Under the pieces are notes generated by a model. The model saw only the letters and a list, made by a program, of their open reading frames with translations, did not search any database and was not told the origin of the DNA. A stretch of 64,000 nucleotides of DNA from Pieris napi. Lineage: Eukaryota > Arthropoda > Insecta > Lepidoptera > Pieridae. Numbering within the stretch: the stretch's first letter is position 1; every line of letters begins with the position of its first letter. The stretch is from assembly GCF_905475465.1 (NCBI RefSeq), contig NC_062235.1, forward strand, positions 878,001 to 942,000, given 5' to 3'. Made by a program: the position numbers and the translations under genes. Positions 48,168-60,052 of this stretch are shown one piece after another.

Positions 48168-49369
48168 TTATTTCCCTTTTCCGTAGTGTCCCCATTTCCC
48201 ATTACCCCAGCCAGACCACGACTCTTCTTGGCTTCCGAATAACTTTAACCCTGTTCCAAAGCCACTTAGATTAAGAGGTCTTCCGTACACTCTGGTGCCA
48301 GATAAATTCGAATAACTGCTGGGGACTACTCCTGTACCTGCCAACAATACAAATACATTTAGCAAAATAATTTTGAAGAACAGAAAAGGGCTAAAAATCT
48401 GATCACTCCCTTGATTATCCGAAGAGCCTATGAGATTCTATATTATGAAGAGGTAAATTTTGTAACTTTGTTTGTTGAATCTATGAAACTACTGAACCAT
48501 TGAAAATTGATTTTACAGTTTTAAACAAGGCCAACTTAGCAAGCAAGTGTATTATTATTTTTAATAGAGCCCTCCTATCTCCATCGACCAGCTTCGGTAC
48601 CGCGCGTTTGCAACGTTGTCACCGATGACACATCAGCCCATCGGAATGAGAGAACTACATGGAACTTACAAAAACCTTGGTCGCTATTGGAAGTTAAAGA
48701 AAAGGGGCGCTGGTCTATATTATGTAGAAAATCCTATCTGAAAAATGTAAAGGTTTTGGTTGTTTATAAATAAATTTATCATATATACAACCAGATTTTT
48801 GTTTGATATATCAATGTACTAACAAGTTCGTGGGATATCATAACATATTCATTTTATAAGCTAACACGTGCAAAGAAGAAACAAGTAAAAGTAATAAATC
48901 ACATTTTCGTTACCTCCAAAACCCCCATAAGTTCCAGTCAAATGAAATTGTATCGGAAAATGAATTGAACGAATATGCGGCCAAAATGTTTCAGCTTCCA
49001 CCATCGCTTCCTGGTTATTCGCTCTCTCTGAAATCGTTTATAAAAAATCCCATTGAAATAGTCGTATACCAAGTAGAAAGTTTATATACAAACTAGAATA
49101 ATGATATTTATTAAATTGTTTGGATAACTTATATTGAGGTCACAACGCAAGGCAGCTATAATAATTATAATACCTTTATCGACAATAGATTTGGAGTTCA
49201 AAGGTGCATTTCTGGGTTGTGTCCATATAATTTCCGGGTTACTTTCACTAACAGAGATCAGTGGAGGGCTTGGTGAGAGATATAATGCTGGGTCTAATAC
49301 TGCACAGTCAGAAAGTTGGAAACTGAGTAACCACCACATAAACTGAAATAACATATAAAATACCATCAC
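48168..49369 (-). CDS. Orphan secreted protein, 3 exons, 159 aa
   Basis: Not recognised. Exons 49174-49369, 48914-49027 and 48168-48337 join in phase with good GT/AG signals. The N-terminus (MMVFYMLFQFMWWLLSFQLS) is a signal peptide ending near SDCA. The mature part has a Pro/Ser-rich start (LYLSPSPPLI), a central FWPHIRSIHFPIQFHL segment and a Gly/Ser/Trp-rich end (SWSGWGNGKWGHYGKGK). One Cys only, at the signal-peptide boundary. It lies in the same orientation as the OBP gene about 0.8 kb downstream of it. A secreted or cuticle-like role is a guess from composition. The intact three-exon frame is the main evidence that it is a gene. Confidence 0.65.
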
Positions 49370-50921
49370 ACTATATAAATATACAAACTGCCAAATATTT
49401 TGGAATAAAATCTCGTAACTCAGGGTAACGTAGTAATTATTTATTTTATAACCACATGTATAATTTTTATCTTAAGTTTATATATAGCTATCTATTCGTT
49501 TATTGGGACGTTTCTAAGATTATTATTTCTCGGGGAAACACTTAGTAAGTATGTTTATGTGGGTTTTGTAGTTGTATGTTAAACAATGACTAAGGAAAAT
49601 ATAGATGACTATCAGGAAATAACGCATCGCTTATGTGTCAATTATTGTTTTTCATAAATTAACGTTAGTCATAAACTTGAAAATTAATTAATCTCACGTC
49701 TCACTGTTACAAGTGTGTATTTAGAGAAAACAGACAATTATTGTCAAATATAATTAAATTGCTAAAAACAATACTGTAGAATACAATGATGAAAAAAATC
49801 ATAATTTATTAGCATTGTATAAATAAATATAGAACTTAAAAATATTTTTAACATATCAATCAGTCAATTAAAATATGTTTATTCAGTTTAGATGCGTCTT
49901 AGGGCATGCTTATGAATGACAAAAACGTTTAAAAAATTCGCAAAAGAGCAAGACTACGCCATCCGTTCGCAAAACTACCAGGAGGCCTTGTTCTGAGAAG
50001 AAAGGGCAAGAAATTCAGCAAGTTTTACCCTCCCTCTACATTACAATTATTCAAAGGAAAATGTAATGAACCACAATGTCATTAAAGTTACATAAAAATC
50101 TGTTCTGTGATTTACCACATTCACCATTACACGACACACACATATTCACGACACTTCAAAGATAACAAAACAAATTATGACAATATAATTAGAACTATTG
50201 TCAAGTTTTTTTTATTTTCTAGGTAGTCATTAACTGTGTTGTAACCATACATAAGTATTTAATATCAAAATATAATGTCGACAGCGATATGAACATAGCA
50301 ATATTAAGGATCATATATATTTTCAATTTCTATTTACATTTGACCATGGGTAAAACATTGTTTCATCAAATTAAACAGGCCTCGCAACGAGGAATATAAA
50401 AAACTTAAGACGCAGCTGCGACGCATTTGTACTTACGCAAATTTATATTATAACCAAGAATCCGAAAATTATATTACGTGCTTTGAATACCAACATATCC
50501 AGAACACGTGTAACTCATGGGATTCCCATTACACTTGGTATTGTAAAGTGGTACTAGATTTTTTTTATCGAATTAAATTACTACTTTTTGGAAAGGAAAT
50601 ATTCTATTAATGATTATTTCAGTGAAATATTATAATTAATATTAATTTCATAGCGTAATAATACACTTTAATAATGTGATGATGTAGTGATAAAATAATA
50701 TAAGAATTGACTCATAATGAATTTCAATTCTAATCTACCTTTTACGAGAAAGACAAATTTGCACGTCATTATGCGTGGCAGAATATGCGAACTTTAGACT
50801 GTATCACCATAACATTTTTGTACCATATTCTTGCAAAAAAAAAATTATTATTATTATAAAGAAAACCCGGCCCGGCTCCAGTCCTACTACCAATAGTTAT
50901 AACAAAACTAATAATAAATTA
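49370..50921. other. Intergenic, no gene seen
   Basis: AT-rich sequence upstream of the secreted orphan gene. No recognisable domain or repeat apart from simple A/T runs. Should hold that gene's promoter. Confidence 0.4.
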
Positions 50922-51400
50922 TCTATATATATAAAAATTAAACCCGTTTTCCGTTGTCACGACATAACATGAAAACGGCTTGACCGATTTGTGTGATTTT
51001 TTTATTGTGTTTGTAATTGTCACGAGAAGGTTCTTATAAAAGAAAAAAAGAAAAAAATTGCGCGGAAAATTAGAAAATTTAAGAATAGGTACTTAACCAC
51101 CATACAATTCGAACTTTTTGATGTAAACTTTATGGCGTTTGACATAACATTGACAGAATGCGTGCTGCAAATATCGTCAAAGAGGATGTAAGAAAAATGA
51201 ATATCGTTTAAAATAAATGCTTCGATCGGAGTTATTATATTGGTAATATAATAATATGCGAGCCAGAAAAACAAACAAAGAATGTTGTAGAACATAAAGC
51301 ATTAGAATAATAAACACTTTGTTTCTGAAATATTTTTTAATTAATTATACCAATTTGAAATCAATATTCATAGTTAAGACACGTCTGTCGGGTCCACTAG
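50922..51400 (+). mobile_element. Non-autonomous Helitron, 479 bp
   Basis: Starts A|TCTATATATATAAAAATTAA, contains GAAAACGGCTTGACCGATTT and ends ACGTCTGTCGGGTCCACTAG|T. The 3' end matches the copy at 43579-43799; the 5' end is a different subtype. Confidence 0.85.
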
Positions 51401-52121
51401 TATATTATATAATAACTAATAACAAAAATCGTCCTGCAGTACATTTTTACCAAACAAAACATTTAATCCACAGGGACAATATATAAATAAAGTTTACACT
51501 TAAGTTTAGTTGTCCTTCGCTAGCTAGCTAATATTTAATTAGAAATAGTTATCGGTTTTGTTGTCTATACTACCTTGCATAATCTATGCTTATGAAGATG
51601 CTTTTCTATGGATATTTTTGCTTTTTTTTAATTTGACTACAATAAAAGATAAAATTCGTACTTACAAGCATTGTGTCTTGCTTCTTCGATCACTTGATTT
51701 TATATTTTTAGGTTTCCACGGAATAATAAAAATAATTATATTTATAAAACTCTAATTGAGATACTGTTGCTTCAGTCTTCAGTATGTTATGAACTGAGTG
51801 AGCTGAGAATAAAATGTAACGCTTTCTCGGGATTAGAAATTTTATTACAGGTTCAAGGACGCATTGCGTGTGGAGAAAGTTTTAACATTTATTAGTGTGG
51901 AAGGATGAACTTCATTTATATCTAATATAACGTGGTTGACGTTAATCAATTTGACTTTGGACTTTTAAAAACTGTATTTATGAAGGAGTCTTTTTTATCT
52001 TGGAAAGTGTGGCGGTCGAGCTTGATAATGCTCCTCCAGGCCGAGTCGCTCGAGGCAGCTAATCTATTGAGGCCATCGCTAGAGATATTATATAGTTCAT
52101 AGGTACCTAACACTTTACACT

Positions 52122-52446
52122 TAAATTAGAGAATTATCATTAAATAAATTCAAAGCCCTCATTAAACGTAAATTAATCAATAAAGCTTTTTATAAATTTG
52201 ACGAATATTTAAATCATCCTAATCCTTGGGATTGATTTGCTCCAGTTCAAACAATTTGTACGGCTCAAAACTTGGCGATTAAAATGAGTGGCGGAAAGTT
52301 TGTTGCCAGTTCTTCTTACCCGCTCTACGCCCTTGACTTGCGAACTGGTAGTTAATGTAAATTTACAATTAATTTAACTTTTTTTTTGACGGTCATAAGT
52401 GTACTTGTTTACTTATATGAATAAAGTTATTTTGATATTGAGTTTA
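52122..52446 (+). mobile_element. LINE family A 3' end, fragment
   Basis: AGAGAATTATCATTAAATAA, CGTAAATTAATCAATAAAGC, GAGTGGCGGAAAGTTTGTTG and AATAAAGTTATTTTGATATTG match the copy at 6466-6970. Truncated at the 5' side. Confidence 0.85.
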
Positions 52447-52904
52447 AAGAAAAAAATCCATAAAAACATACAGAAATCTAAAGCCAGGACAAGGATTGTT
52501 CCGATATTTTTACAGCATTATTTGTAAAATATTGACAGTCACCTTGGAGCCATACTCGAGTTGCTAATGTAGAGCTCATGGGAGACACATATGACCGACT
52601 ACGTCATATTTTATAAACGGATTGGCTAAAAATTTTGTTTGAAAATTGTAGTTCGGTAATTAAAGGCTTTTTATTCATTTATTTGTAAAACATAAACACA
52701 CTTGACCTATTTTCGATTTCAATGACTTTTACCATAAATTAAATTTCCAATGACAGGAAGCAATTGTTGTCTACAATGTGGCATTGTGTTACGTTAATTA
52801 CTTTGTCAGTAGTAGTCTGTGGTTAGTTGTTATGTATGCAAAACATCGTAATGTTTTCTGAGTAATGAAGAAGTTATATTTACGATACACATTTATTAAT
52901 CGTC

Positions 52905-53222
52905 GATGACCAATCGCTTTCCGAGCGGCTTGATTCCTTGAGGTTGCGTAGTGATGTGGGCTCTCTCTGGAGAGTGTTCAGATTAATACGTGCTGCTGAG
53001 TTTCATCATCCTCGAAGGAGTATCACCTGAACGCCCATCGGTCCACATCTGAGCGTTTTTTAAGATGGAACCAGCTGCCCACTGAAGTATTTCCGAACCA
53101 ATTAGACTTAGGGTCCATCAAGAAAAGAGCGTAAAATTTCTTGAAGTTGCGAGTTCCTGGCGACGGTATCACTTAACATCACATGGGCCTCCTGCCCATT
53201 TGCCCGTTCTATAAAAAAATAG
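52905..53222 (+). mobile_element. LINE family B 3' end
   Basis: Carries ORF-end wording (CTGCTGAGTTTCATCATCC, CAGCTGCCCACTGAAGTATT) and the tail TATCACTTAACATCACATGG, GCCTCCTGCCC, ending in an A-run. Diverged from the other copies. Confidence 0.75.
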
Positions 53223-53714
53223 ACAAAACTATAAAATAATCAAGTCCTCCTTTAAGTTTCTGTTTGCTAGTGGATTCGGGATTAAGCTGAGAGGGGATTC
53301 TCAAGCCTCCAGTCGTGAGTTTGATTTCTGTCTGATTTTTTCTTTGTGCAGTTTACATAACCTTAATTGTTTCATATATACATCATCATATTCAATAAGG
53401 TTAGGTTAGCTATATTTAATTGTATGAATCATATTCCCACTAGCAATATCATGATTGTTACTAAACTGACAAGTAAATCACATAATTGACTGAAATTACA
53501 TTATTATAACTTTAATGTTACTCATTAAACAAAATATGCCGCGGGGTACTCTTTGCCGGATCGAGGATGTGAACTAAAGTCCAGAATTATTGATAATACC
53601 ACGATCCGAGGCTACAATCAGTATGATGATGTCGTACCCTGAAGCACGCAAACAAAATTAAATTCCGACCGCTAAGGATATTTACGAATTCTCGGCTTTA
53701 GACATCGGGGCCTT

Positions 53715-53920
53715 TAGGCCATAAGTGGTTAGACAGTGGCTGCCCACTGAAGTATTTTCAAAGCAATTGGACTTAGGGTCCTTCAAGAATAGAGCGTACC
53801 AAGTCTTAAAAGGCCGGCAACGCACTTGCGAGCCTTCTGGCAATGTGAGTGTCCATGGGCAGTATCACTTAACATGCGGTGAGCCTCCTGCCCGTTTGCT
53901 TCCTATTAAAAAAAAACATC
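53715..53920 (+). mobile_element. LINE family B 3' end, younger copy
   Basis: Reads LPTEVFSKQLDLGSFKNRA, QVLKGRQRTCEPSGNVSVHG in one frame without a break, then the TATCACTTAACAT...CTCCTGCCCGTTTGC tail and an A-run. Less than 500 bp after the previous copy. Confidence 0.8.
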
Positions 53921-54913
53921 TCCACCCATCTCCTCCACATTTATTGAAATAGAAGTTTTTTAATAGAAAAAAAACGGTAATTTGTTGTCATCACTTATTA
54001 TAATAATTATTATAAATCGTTTATTTACAAAGTGGTACATTCAGATTGGTTAATTATAAAAAATATCATAATCAGCCATATAAAAATAGGCATATAAATG
54101 TCATATTAATTATCATAATGTCATAATAATAAGTTAAGTTATTTATAATTGTTGTCAAAACTTATGGTCTAAATACTTTCCCACGCTATAAAGGCACCTT
54201 GCTTTTAATAATTAGCCACTTGAGTCAACTTATTTCATTTTAGAGACAAAAACTTCGCAAAAAGCGCTCGTAAAACATGTAATAACATATTTATACGTTA
54301 TTATTTAGATAATTATTACTTAAACTAATGAACATATTACAGATATTAATATTTTTAAATGCTACTTCTGTCTGTCAAGTTTGTGATGTCATCAAGTCAT
54401 TTAAATATAGTCCTAAAGATATACCTGTTTTCCATTCACATTTGAAGTATTTAAATTATTTGGCATTTTAAGATATTTCGCTCCCAAAGAGGCTTGTTGT
54501 GTTGAAGAAATGCTGGGGATTTCCAATGTCAAGCAGGTTCAATAATTCGTCCTTCGCACGTTGTTTAAACTAGTTAACTCATTCCGGTTCATGTTTACAT
54601 TCTATTAACGGTTTGTTTGTTTGGTATTTTGAATGCGTCATGAAATATAGTCCTATCATATCGTAGGTTGTATTGTATGTATGCAAAATAAGGTGCCCAG
54701 TAAGAGAACGTAGGGTTCTTTTTCTTTATACATAAATTTAAAAAAAGCATTCCCGGGAGCCCCGACAAATTCTCTAAGAGTCTATAGTCTCATTAGACAT
54801 TAGACATAGTTAGACATTTGTTTTTTAATATATATTCTATAGCCATCATATTGAAACTTTATTAATATATTAAAAATAACAGAAAAACAATAACTAATTT
54901 TAAAATATAATAA
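53921..54913. other. Intergenic, no gene seen
   Basis: AT-rich; no frame with a recognisable domain and no repeat identified. Confidence 0.4.
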
Positions 54914-55195
54914 CTAAAATAGATTAATAAAAGAAGTCCCTTTAGGCAAGGTTCCGAAGATACTGGTAGCGTTCCCCCTTTGAATAGCTAGACTAATTCT
55001 TTGTCCGAGGTAGCTGCCAGCTCTTCGGTCTCCTGTGATGTCGACTAACCTTTCTGCTATTTCCTTAAAAAGCCTTATAGCTCTAGGACCCCACGGACCG
55101 GACAAAGGTCTTTACACCGAATGGGACAAAATCATATTCGGAGCCTAGACCCCTTTAGCTTTTTCAGTCGCACCAGCTCTGTTGTTGGTTCCATG
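54914..55195 (-). mobile_element. LINE ORF2 C-terminal fragment (third LINE family)
   Basis: The frame at 54914-55105 reads GPWGPRAIRLFKEIAERLVD, TGDRRAGSYLGQRISLAIQR and GNATSIFGTLPKG. The preceding bases give DFVPFGV in another frame, so a frameshift separates them. This is the typical end of a reverse-transcriptase ORF of some insect LINEs. Dead fragment. Confidence 0.75.
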
Positions 55196-55215
55196 TAGAT
55201 GGGAAGGGGCCAGCG

Positions 55216-55241
55216 TATATATATATATATATATATATATT
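55216..55241. repeat. (TA)13 microsatellite
   Basis: Uninterrupted AT/TA dinucleotide run next to the LINE fragment. Confidence 0.9.
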
Positions 55242-55904
55242 CATATGTACATCAGGGATAATGTAGGATTCTAATGGTATAATAATTTTTCAAATCGGTC
55301 CAGTAGTTTTAATTTAACAAACAATCAAATTTTTCGTCTTTTTTATAATGATTGTAAAGCTGACATATTTATATTTAGCTTTGAACTAGCAGGAATACAA
55401 TGTGTATTGTAATTTGTAACACACTCTTCGCGCATTTTGATCACTATTCCATAGTTTATACATTTCGAAACCAGCCTAACACGCATTATATTCCGTTATA
55501 AAAAATGACGTAAATACTAGAACGGTCCATTAAAAATATCTCAGTATTATAAACAAAATAACTTGTTCCAAGACTGGTCCATAGGCGTGGCCTGGTTTAT
55601 TCGCTTTAAAAATGACATTACTGGTACTAAAGAAATAATAAACATGTAAATTACCCTTGAGTACTATTTGACGTGTCTGAATGCGGAAATTGTTATATTT
55701 ATATATTATAAAGAGAAGATGCTTGTTTTTTAGAAAAAATATAGAATAAAAAGATTTACGAGTTATGTTACCTTAGGTATGTAACGGCTCATAATACCCT
55801 CAAATTTAGAAACAATGTTAGATTTAGACAGTTTTTCTGAACATCATCTAAACACTAACTGTGAATCGTATCATACCCAATACGTCTTAGATATATTAAA
55901 GCCA

Positions 55905-56165
55905 CAATTCATTAGTAAAAGGGCACATGGCAAGAGGAACGGAAAAGTGGAGCAGAAAAGTACTGGTGCCCAAGGTACAGCAAACGAAAAAGAGGAAGAT
56001 AACTTAGAAAGTGAATAGACCAAATTAAAGAAACAGCAGGTGGTACATGGCAGAGAGGAATGGCTGGATTTCGAGGTGGCCTTTGCCAAAAATGGCACAC
56101 AGATACCTAAACGAAGATACGTGTTTAAATGTAAAAGAATCTGAATTAAAAGGCTATTATTATTA
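55905..56165 (+). mobile_element. RTE-like LINE 3' end with ATT-repeat tail
   Basis: Decayed ORF end (EEWLDFEVAFAKNGTQIP follows a stop-broken stretch), then AAAAGGCTATTATTATTATTATT as a simple-repeat tail, typical of RTE-type LINEs. Its tail and the sequence after it recur inverted at 57918-58262. Confidence 0.65.
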
Positions 56166-56447
56166 TTATTAATCAGTAAATAAACTGTTTCGTGCAAACA
56201 GATTTCGTTTAAAATCACTTGAATTACGTAAAAATAGATTTATGAACTTAATTTTGGTTCTGTTAGTACGTGCTTTTATTGTGAGCTTTCGTAATGTTTT
56301 AATTCAGGTTACCCCCTAGTAATAAAATATGATAAGGTTTCAAAAATAATACTAGGATATATTAGTCTGTACTAAGTATTTTAGCTTTACATTTTAAGTA
56401 GTGTTTCGTAATATATTATTATTAATTACGCTTTGTACATTTGATGT
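56085..56447 (+). repeat. Left arm of an inverted duplication around the Gly-rich gene
   Basis: Matches the complement of 57918-58262 over most of its length: GGCACACAG.TACCTAAA, TCAGTAAATAAACTGTTT, TTTTGGTTCTGTTAGTACGT, GCTTTTATTGTGAGCTTTC, GTGTTTCGTAATAT. It includes both a LINE tail and its non-LINE flank, so the copying happened after the LINE inserted. Confidence 0.8.
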
Positions 56448-56752
56448 TTGTGTAAAATGTTAGTGTCTACCATTTTTGCGTATAATAATAAAATTATAAT
56501 GATTTTCCTTGTTATTTTTTCAACCATGTCGAACCTGATTATCATAAAAGCATCGGACGCAAAAATGTATAATAAATTAACGTTTTTTATGCTTCGAAAT
56601 CGTTTTAAATTTTTTACGTTTTACTTTAATTGTTCAAAATATTTTTTGACTCAGTTTCGGGAATGCGTAAAGCTGATGTAAACAATAAAATAAATATTAT
56701 TATAAACGTTATTTATTCATATAAATCACAGATTAAGTACATAGGCAAGCCG

Positions 56753-57581
56753 TTAACGTCCCCATCCTTGATGGCCCCATCCTCTTCCTCCATATCCGCC
56801 ACCCCATCCTCCTCCATAACCGCCACCCCAACCACGGCCGTAACCACCCCATCCTCCTCCATAACCACCACCCCATCCGCGTCCGTAGCTGCCGCCCCAT
56901 CCGTTACCATAGCCGCCCCAACGTGATTCCTCTGCTTGTAGCCCTTCTGCTGGTGCTTGTGCTTCAGGGGCAATCGCAGCATCCGCTGGCAGCGCTGACA
57001 CGTAAGCCACGCAGGCACATAATAGCAAGACGAACGACAGTAACTGAAAAAAAAATCAAATTGTCAATCTATTTTGTAAATTTTATTATGTATTACTAGC
57101 TGACCCGGCAAACGTCGTTTTACCATGTATATTATTTCTAGGAAACATTTTTAAGTTCAATAACAATAACTATTTACTATAATAGAAAAATAGGGGTTGA
57201 TCGTAGAGTGCTGACAATGATTAAGGGTTGTATGTATTTTTGTATGGTGTATCTTAAAAAAATAAATATAAAAATTTAGGAGTGGGCCTTAACATTTAGA
57301 GAATCGGACAATATCTAGGAGAAGTATGGGAACGAACATTGTGACACGAGAATTATATATATTGTGATTGTCATAATTTTAAAGAACTTTATTCGAATTT
57401 TCCCACAAATGTTACTCCAGAAAATTGGAAATAACTGACATTCGACTTATACCAAGCTTCAAAGATTACGAAGCCGGCCTTAAGGCTTAAGGCTTTATCC
57501 GTACAAAATCACTGGCACAAAACAAAATATTTGCACTTTAATAAAAATAAACGAACGATTCAAGATACTTACAGTGTTCAT
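56753..57581 (-). CDS. Secreted Gly/Trp/Tyr-rich repeat protein, 2 exons, 99 aa
   Basis: Exon 1 (57573-57581) encodes only MNT; exon 2 (56753-57043) continues in phase. Signal peptide MNTLLSFVLLLCACVAYVSA, then an acidic/Ala/Pro spacer (PADAAIAPEAQAPAEGLQAE), then about 55 residues of GGYG, GWGG and GRGW repeats ending WGHQGWGR. No Cys in the mature part. Such Gly-rich repeat proteins in insects are cuticle, silk-gland or immune-induced; the sequence does not decide. A tiny first exon followed by a secreted repeat body is common in cuticle genes. TATA box at 57623-57630. The single intron has taken up a Helitron. AATAAA lies just past the stop (complement of about 56711-56716). Confidence 0.85.
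57096..57367 (-). mobile_element. Non-autonomous Helitron, about 272 bp
   Basis: The minus-strand end ACGTTTGCCGGGTCAGCTAG|T matches the copy at 31578. The start, A|TCACAATATATATAATTCTC, is slightly diverged. Inserted in the only intron of the Gly-rich gene. Confidence 0.82.
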
Positions 57582-57622
57582 GATGGCAAGTTTCTGAATG
57601 TCTCGTGTGGTCCGATGCGACC

Positions 57623-57630
57623 TATATATA
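57623..57630 (-). promoter_or_regulatory. TATA box of the Gly-rich gene
   Basis: TATATATAGG on the minus strand, 42-49 bp upstream of the ATG at 57579-57581, placing a start site close to the start codon with a very short 5' UTR. Confidence 0.6.
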
Positions 57631-57917
57631 CAAAACACACCTTCTTGGGCTTGTGACTAATCCTTGCAGGTAAATAACCTACCATATATAATGAAAACTC
57701 ATCTCGCGTCTAAATCGATCGGTAATAACACAATTATTACTTAGTACATAATTGTGAGTAATATCTTTGAAGGTGCTTAGAACATCTTCCGTATAACGTT
57801 AACAATTTTTGTAGGGCTGGCATATTAGTAATTTATTTTATGTAGTTACTGTTTGAATAGCAAAAAAAGTTGCTTGCTTTTAACAAAAAAAAATCCAAAA
57901 TTTTAACTAACCAGTTA

Positions 57918-58262
57918 ATTGATTTATCAAATATACAAAGTGTAATTATTATATTACGAAACACAAAAGTTATAATCCTACTATTTTTTTTAAAACCTAA
58001 TCATGTATTATTACTAGGGACTAAGTAACCTGATTGAAAACATTAGGAAAGCTCACAATAAAAGCACGTACTAACAGAACCAAAATAAGTTCAGAATCAG
58101 TTTTAATTCAAGTGTTTTAAATAAATCTGTTTGCACCAAACAGTTTATTTACTGATTCATAATAATAATAGCTTTTTAATTCAGATACTTTTATATTTAA
58201 ACACATATATCACCTGTATCTTCTTTTAGGTACCTGTGTGCCCTTTTTTGCAAAAACAAAAC
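57918..58262 (-). repeat. Right arm of the inverted duplication around the Gly-rich gene
   Basis: Inverted partner of 56085-56447, with small indels and scattered substitutions (roughly four bases in five alike by eye). Lies a few hundred bases upstream of the Gly-rich gene's TATA box. Confidence 0.8.
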
Positions 58263-58659
58263 AAAATCTTAATTGATCAGTTAAAATGTTGCAGCAATGT
58301 TGTACCTATTAAATAAATCTACCATTAGAGATAATAATAACTCTGAATATAATATGACTCTGAGTACTGATGTAAGTAGCTAAATTCGAATATCTAATAT
58401 GAATCCTCGATCCTAGTCTATCAATAGTTTAATGCCGCTTAAACATTTTTGTGTGTTTTGTGTGTCACAAATCACTTGCTGCTGGAAAAGAAGATACTTG
58501 TCTATGGAAGAAAACGGTAATAAGGCGGCTGTAGGGACACTAGGTTATTATTTAAATGTATGTAAAGTTTATAATTTTGACTTAAATTCATTTTGTGATA
58601 TGATAAACTTTTGTTGGATTATATATCTACATTATTTTTAATTGGAAATAAAAAAATAA

Positions 58660-58765
58660 AAATAAATCAATGGCGCTAGAACCTTTTTAGGTCTGGGCTT
58701 CATATTTCTGTATCCGTTTCATGATCATTTGTCAATCTAATAGGCAAGTAGGTTATCAGCCTCCT
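58660..58765 (-). mobile_element. SINE 3' fragment
   Basis: CAATGGCGCTAGAACC, TTTTTAGGTCTGGGCTTC, TTTCATGATCATTTG and CTAATAGGCAAGTAGG are the complement of the SINE 3' half at 59764. Confidence 0.75.
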
Positions 58766-59204
58766 ATGTTAAGTTAAGTTAAGTTTTACTTAAAAATATT
58801 TACAATAATCTTTTACAATAAAGAAGATGGTTAATTAAGACTCTCCTTATTTTGTACGCTTAAACATTTAAATTACAAGTAAATTGAAATTGTAATAGAA
58901 GAACATTTGCTCGTCACGATTATTACACAATATAAATAATCGTTTAAAAAAAATAAATTGAAATGTGCTAAGTCTATCATTATGAAGTCCACTGACCCCG
59001 CATTGGGTAGAAGATACTTTTTGCCAATAAATTAATGAAGACACACCTTCCATAAATATTGTTTCGCAGCAAATCGAACCCGGAATGTGGTCATGGTCAC
59101 CGTTGGGTACTAGTAAGTCTCGGAGTCGACACAGGTAACTAAAGCAGGTAGCTACTAAATTATCAAGCGGATTTTATTTATAACACAACAACAACAAACA
59201 AACA

Positions 59205-59500
59205 AACAAGGCAAACGGGCAGGAGACTCATCTGATGTTAAGTGATATCGCAGCCCATGGACATTGCCAGAAGGCTCGCAAGTGCGTTGCCGGCATTTTA
59301 ATAATTGGTACGCTCTTTTCTTCAAGGAGTCAAGTCGAATTGTTTCGGATATACTTCAGTGGGCACCTGGTTCCAGATAGAGGTGGTGTGCGGAAAAATG
59401 CCTAAATAAACGCTCAGTTGTGGAACGACATCGAGGTGATATGGATGGTATCTTGTATTCTGCCTTAAGGTTCGATGATGAAACTCAGCTGTAGGTAGTC
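59205..59500 (-). mobile_element. LINE family B 3' end
   Basis: GGCAAACGGGCAGGAGACTC, ATCTGATGTTAAGTGATATC, AGAAGGCTCGCAAGTGCGTT, then, further into the ORF side, TTCAGTGGGCACCTGGTTCC. A longer copy than the others; still 5'-truncated. Confidence 0.82.
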
Positions 59501-59763
59501 CGAACTCCTCAAAATTTTTATATTCATTACGACGGGACCTTTTTAATTGACCTACACAGACAGCAATAATATTAAAAATGAAGGTGTAAATAATTCGTTT
59601 TAAAATAGCATTACGGAGTCTTAAAATAACTGCGCAACAAAATAATGCTCAAGGATAGGTGCGCATTTATGATGCTGTGAATCATTGTCATGGGAACAGC
59701 TGGTATTCAATATGACATCTTTTTAATCTCGTTTTTAATTTACCATATCATAAGTAATACACA

Positions 59764-60052
59764 GTGTTGGCCTAGTGGCTTCAGCGTGCGACTCTCATAC
59801 CCGAGGTCGTAGGTTCGATCCGCGGCACCAATGGACTTTCTTTCTATGTGCGCATTTAACATTTGCTCGAACGGTGTAGGAAAACATCGTGAGGAAACCG
59901 ACATGTCTTAGACCCAAAAAGTCGACAGCGTGAGTCAGGCACTGGAGGCTAATCACCTATTAGATTTAAAAATGATCATGAAACATATTCAGAAATCTGA
60001 GGCCAAGACCTAAAGAGGTTGTAGCGCCACTGATTTATTTATTTTTATATCA
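59764..60052 (+). mobile_element. tRNA-derived SINE, full-length
   Basis: tRNA-like head with an A-box-like TGGCCTAGTGGC (about 59769-59780) and a B box GGTTCGATCC (59812-59821). Then a tRNA-unrelated body (GTGCGCATTTAACATTTGC, CCGACATGTCTTAGACCC, GTCAGGCACTGGAGGC) and the end GAGGTTGTAGCGCCACTG. Reference copy for the five shorter ones in this window. Confidence 0.9.

Noticed and set aside
49134..49346. Plus-strand frame of 70 codons
   Set aside because: Antisense to exon 1 of the secreted orphan gene, which has a signal peptide and in-phase exons.
56713..57018. Second minus-strand frame rich in Gly/Asp/Val over the Gly-rich exon
   Set aside because: Out-of-frame reading of the repeat; lacks the signal peptide and the exon 1 connection of the chosen frame.
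59764..59840. tRNA gene
   Set aside because: A and B boxes are present but no cloverleaf with proper acceptor pairing; the body matches a dispersed SINE.
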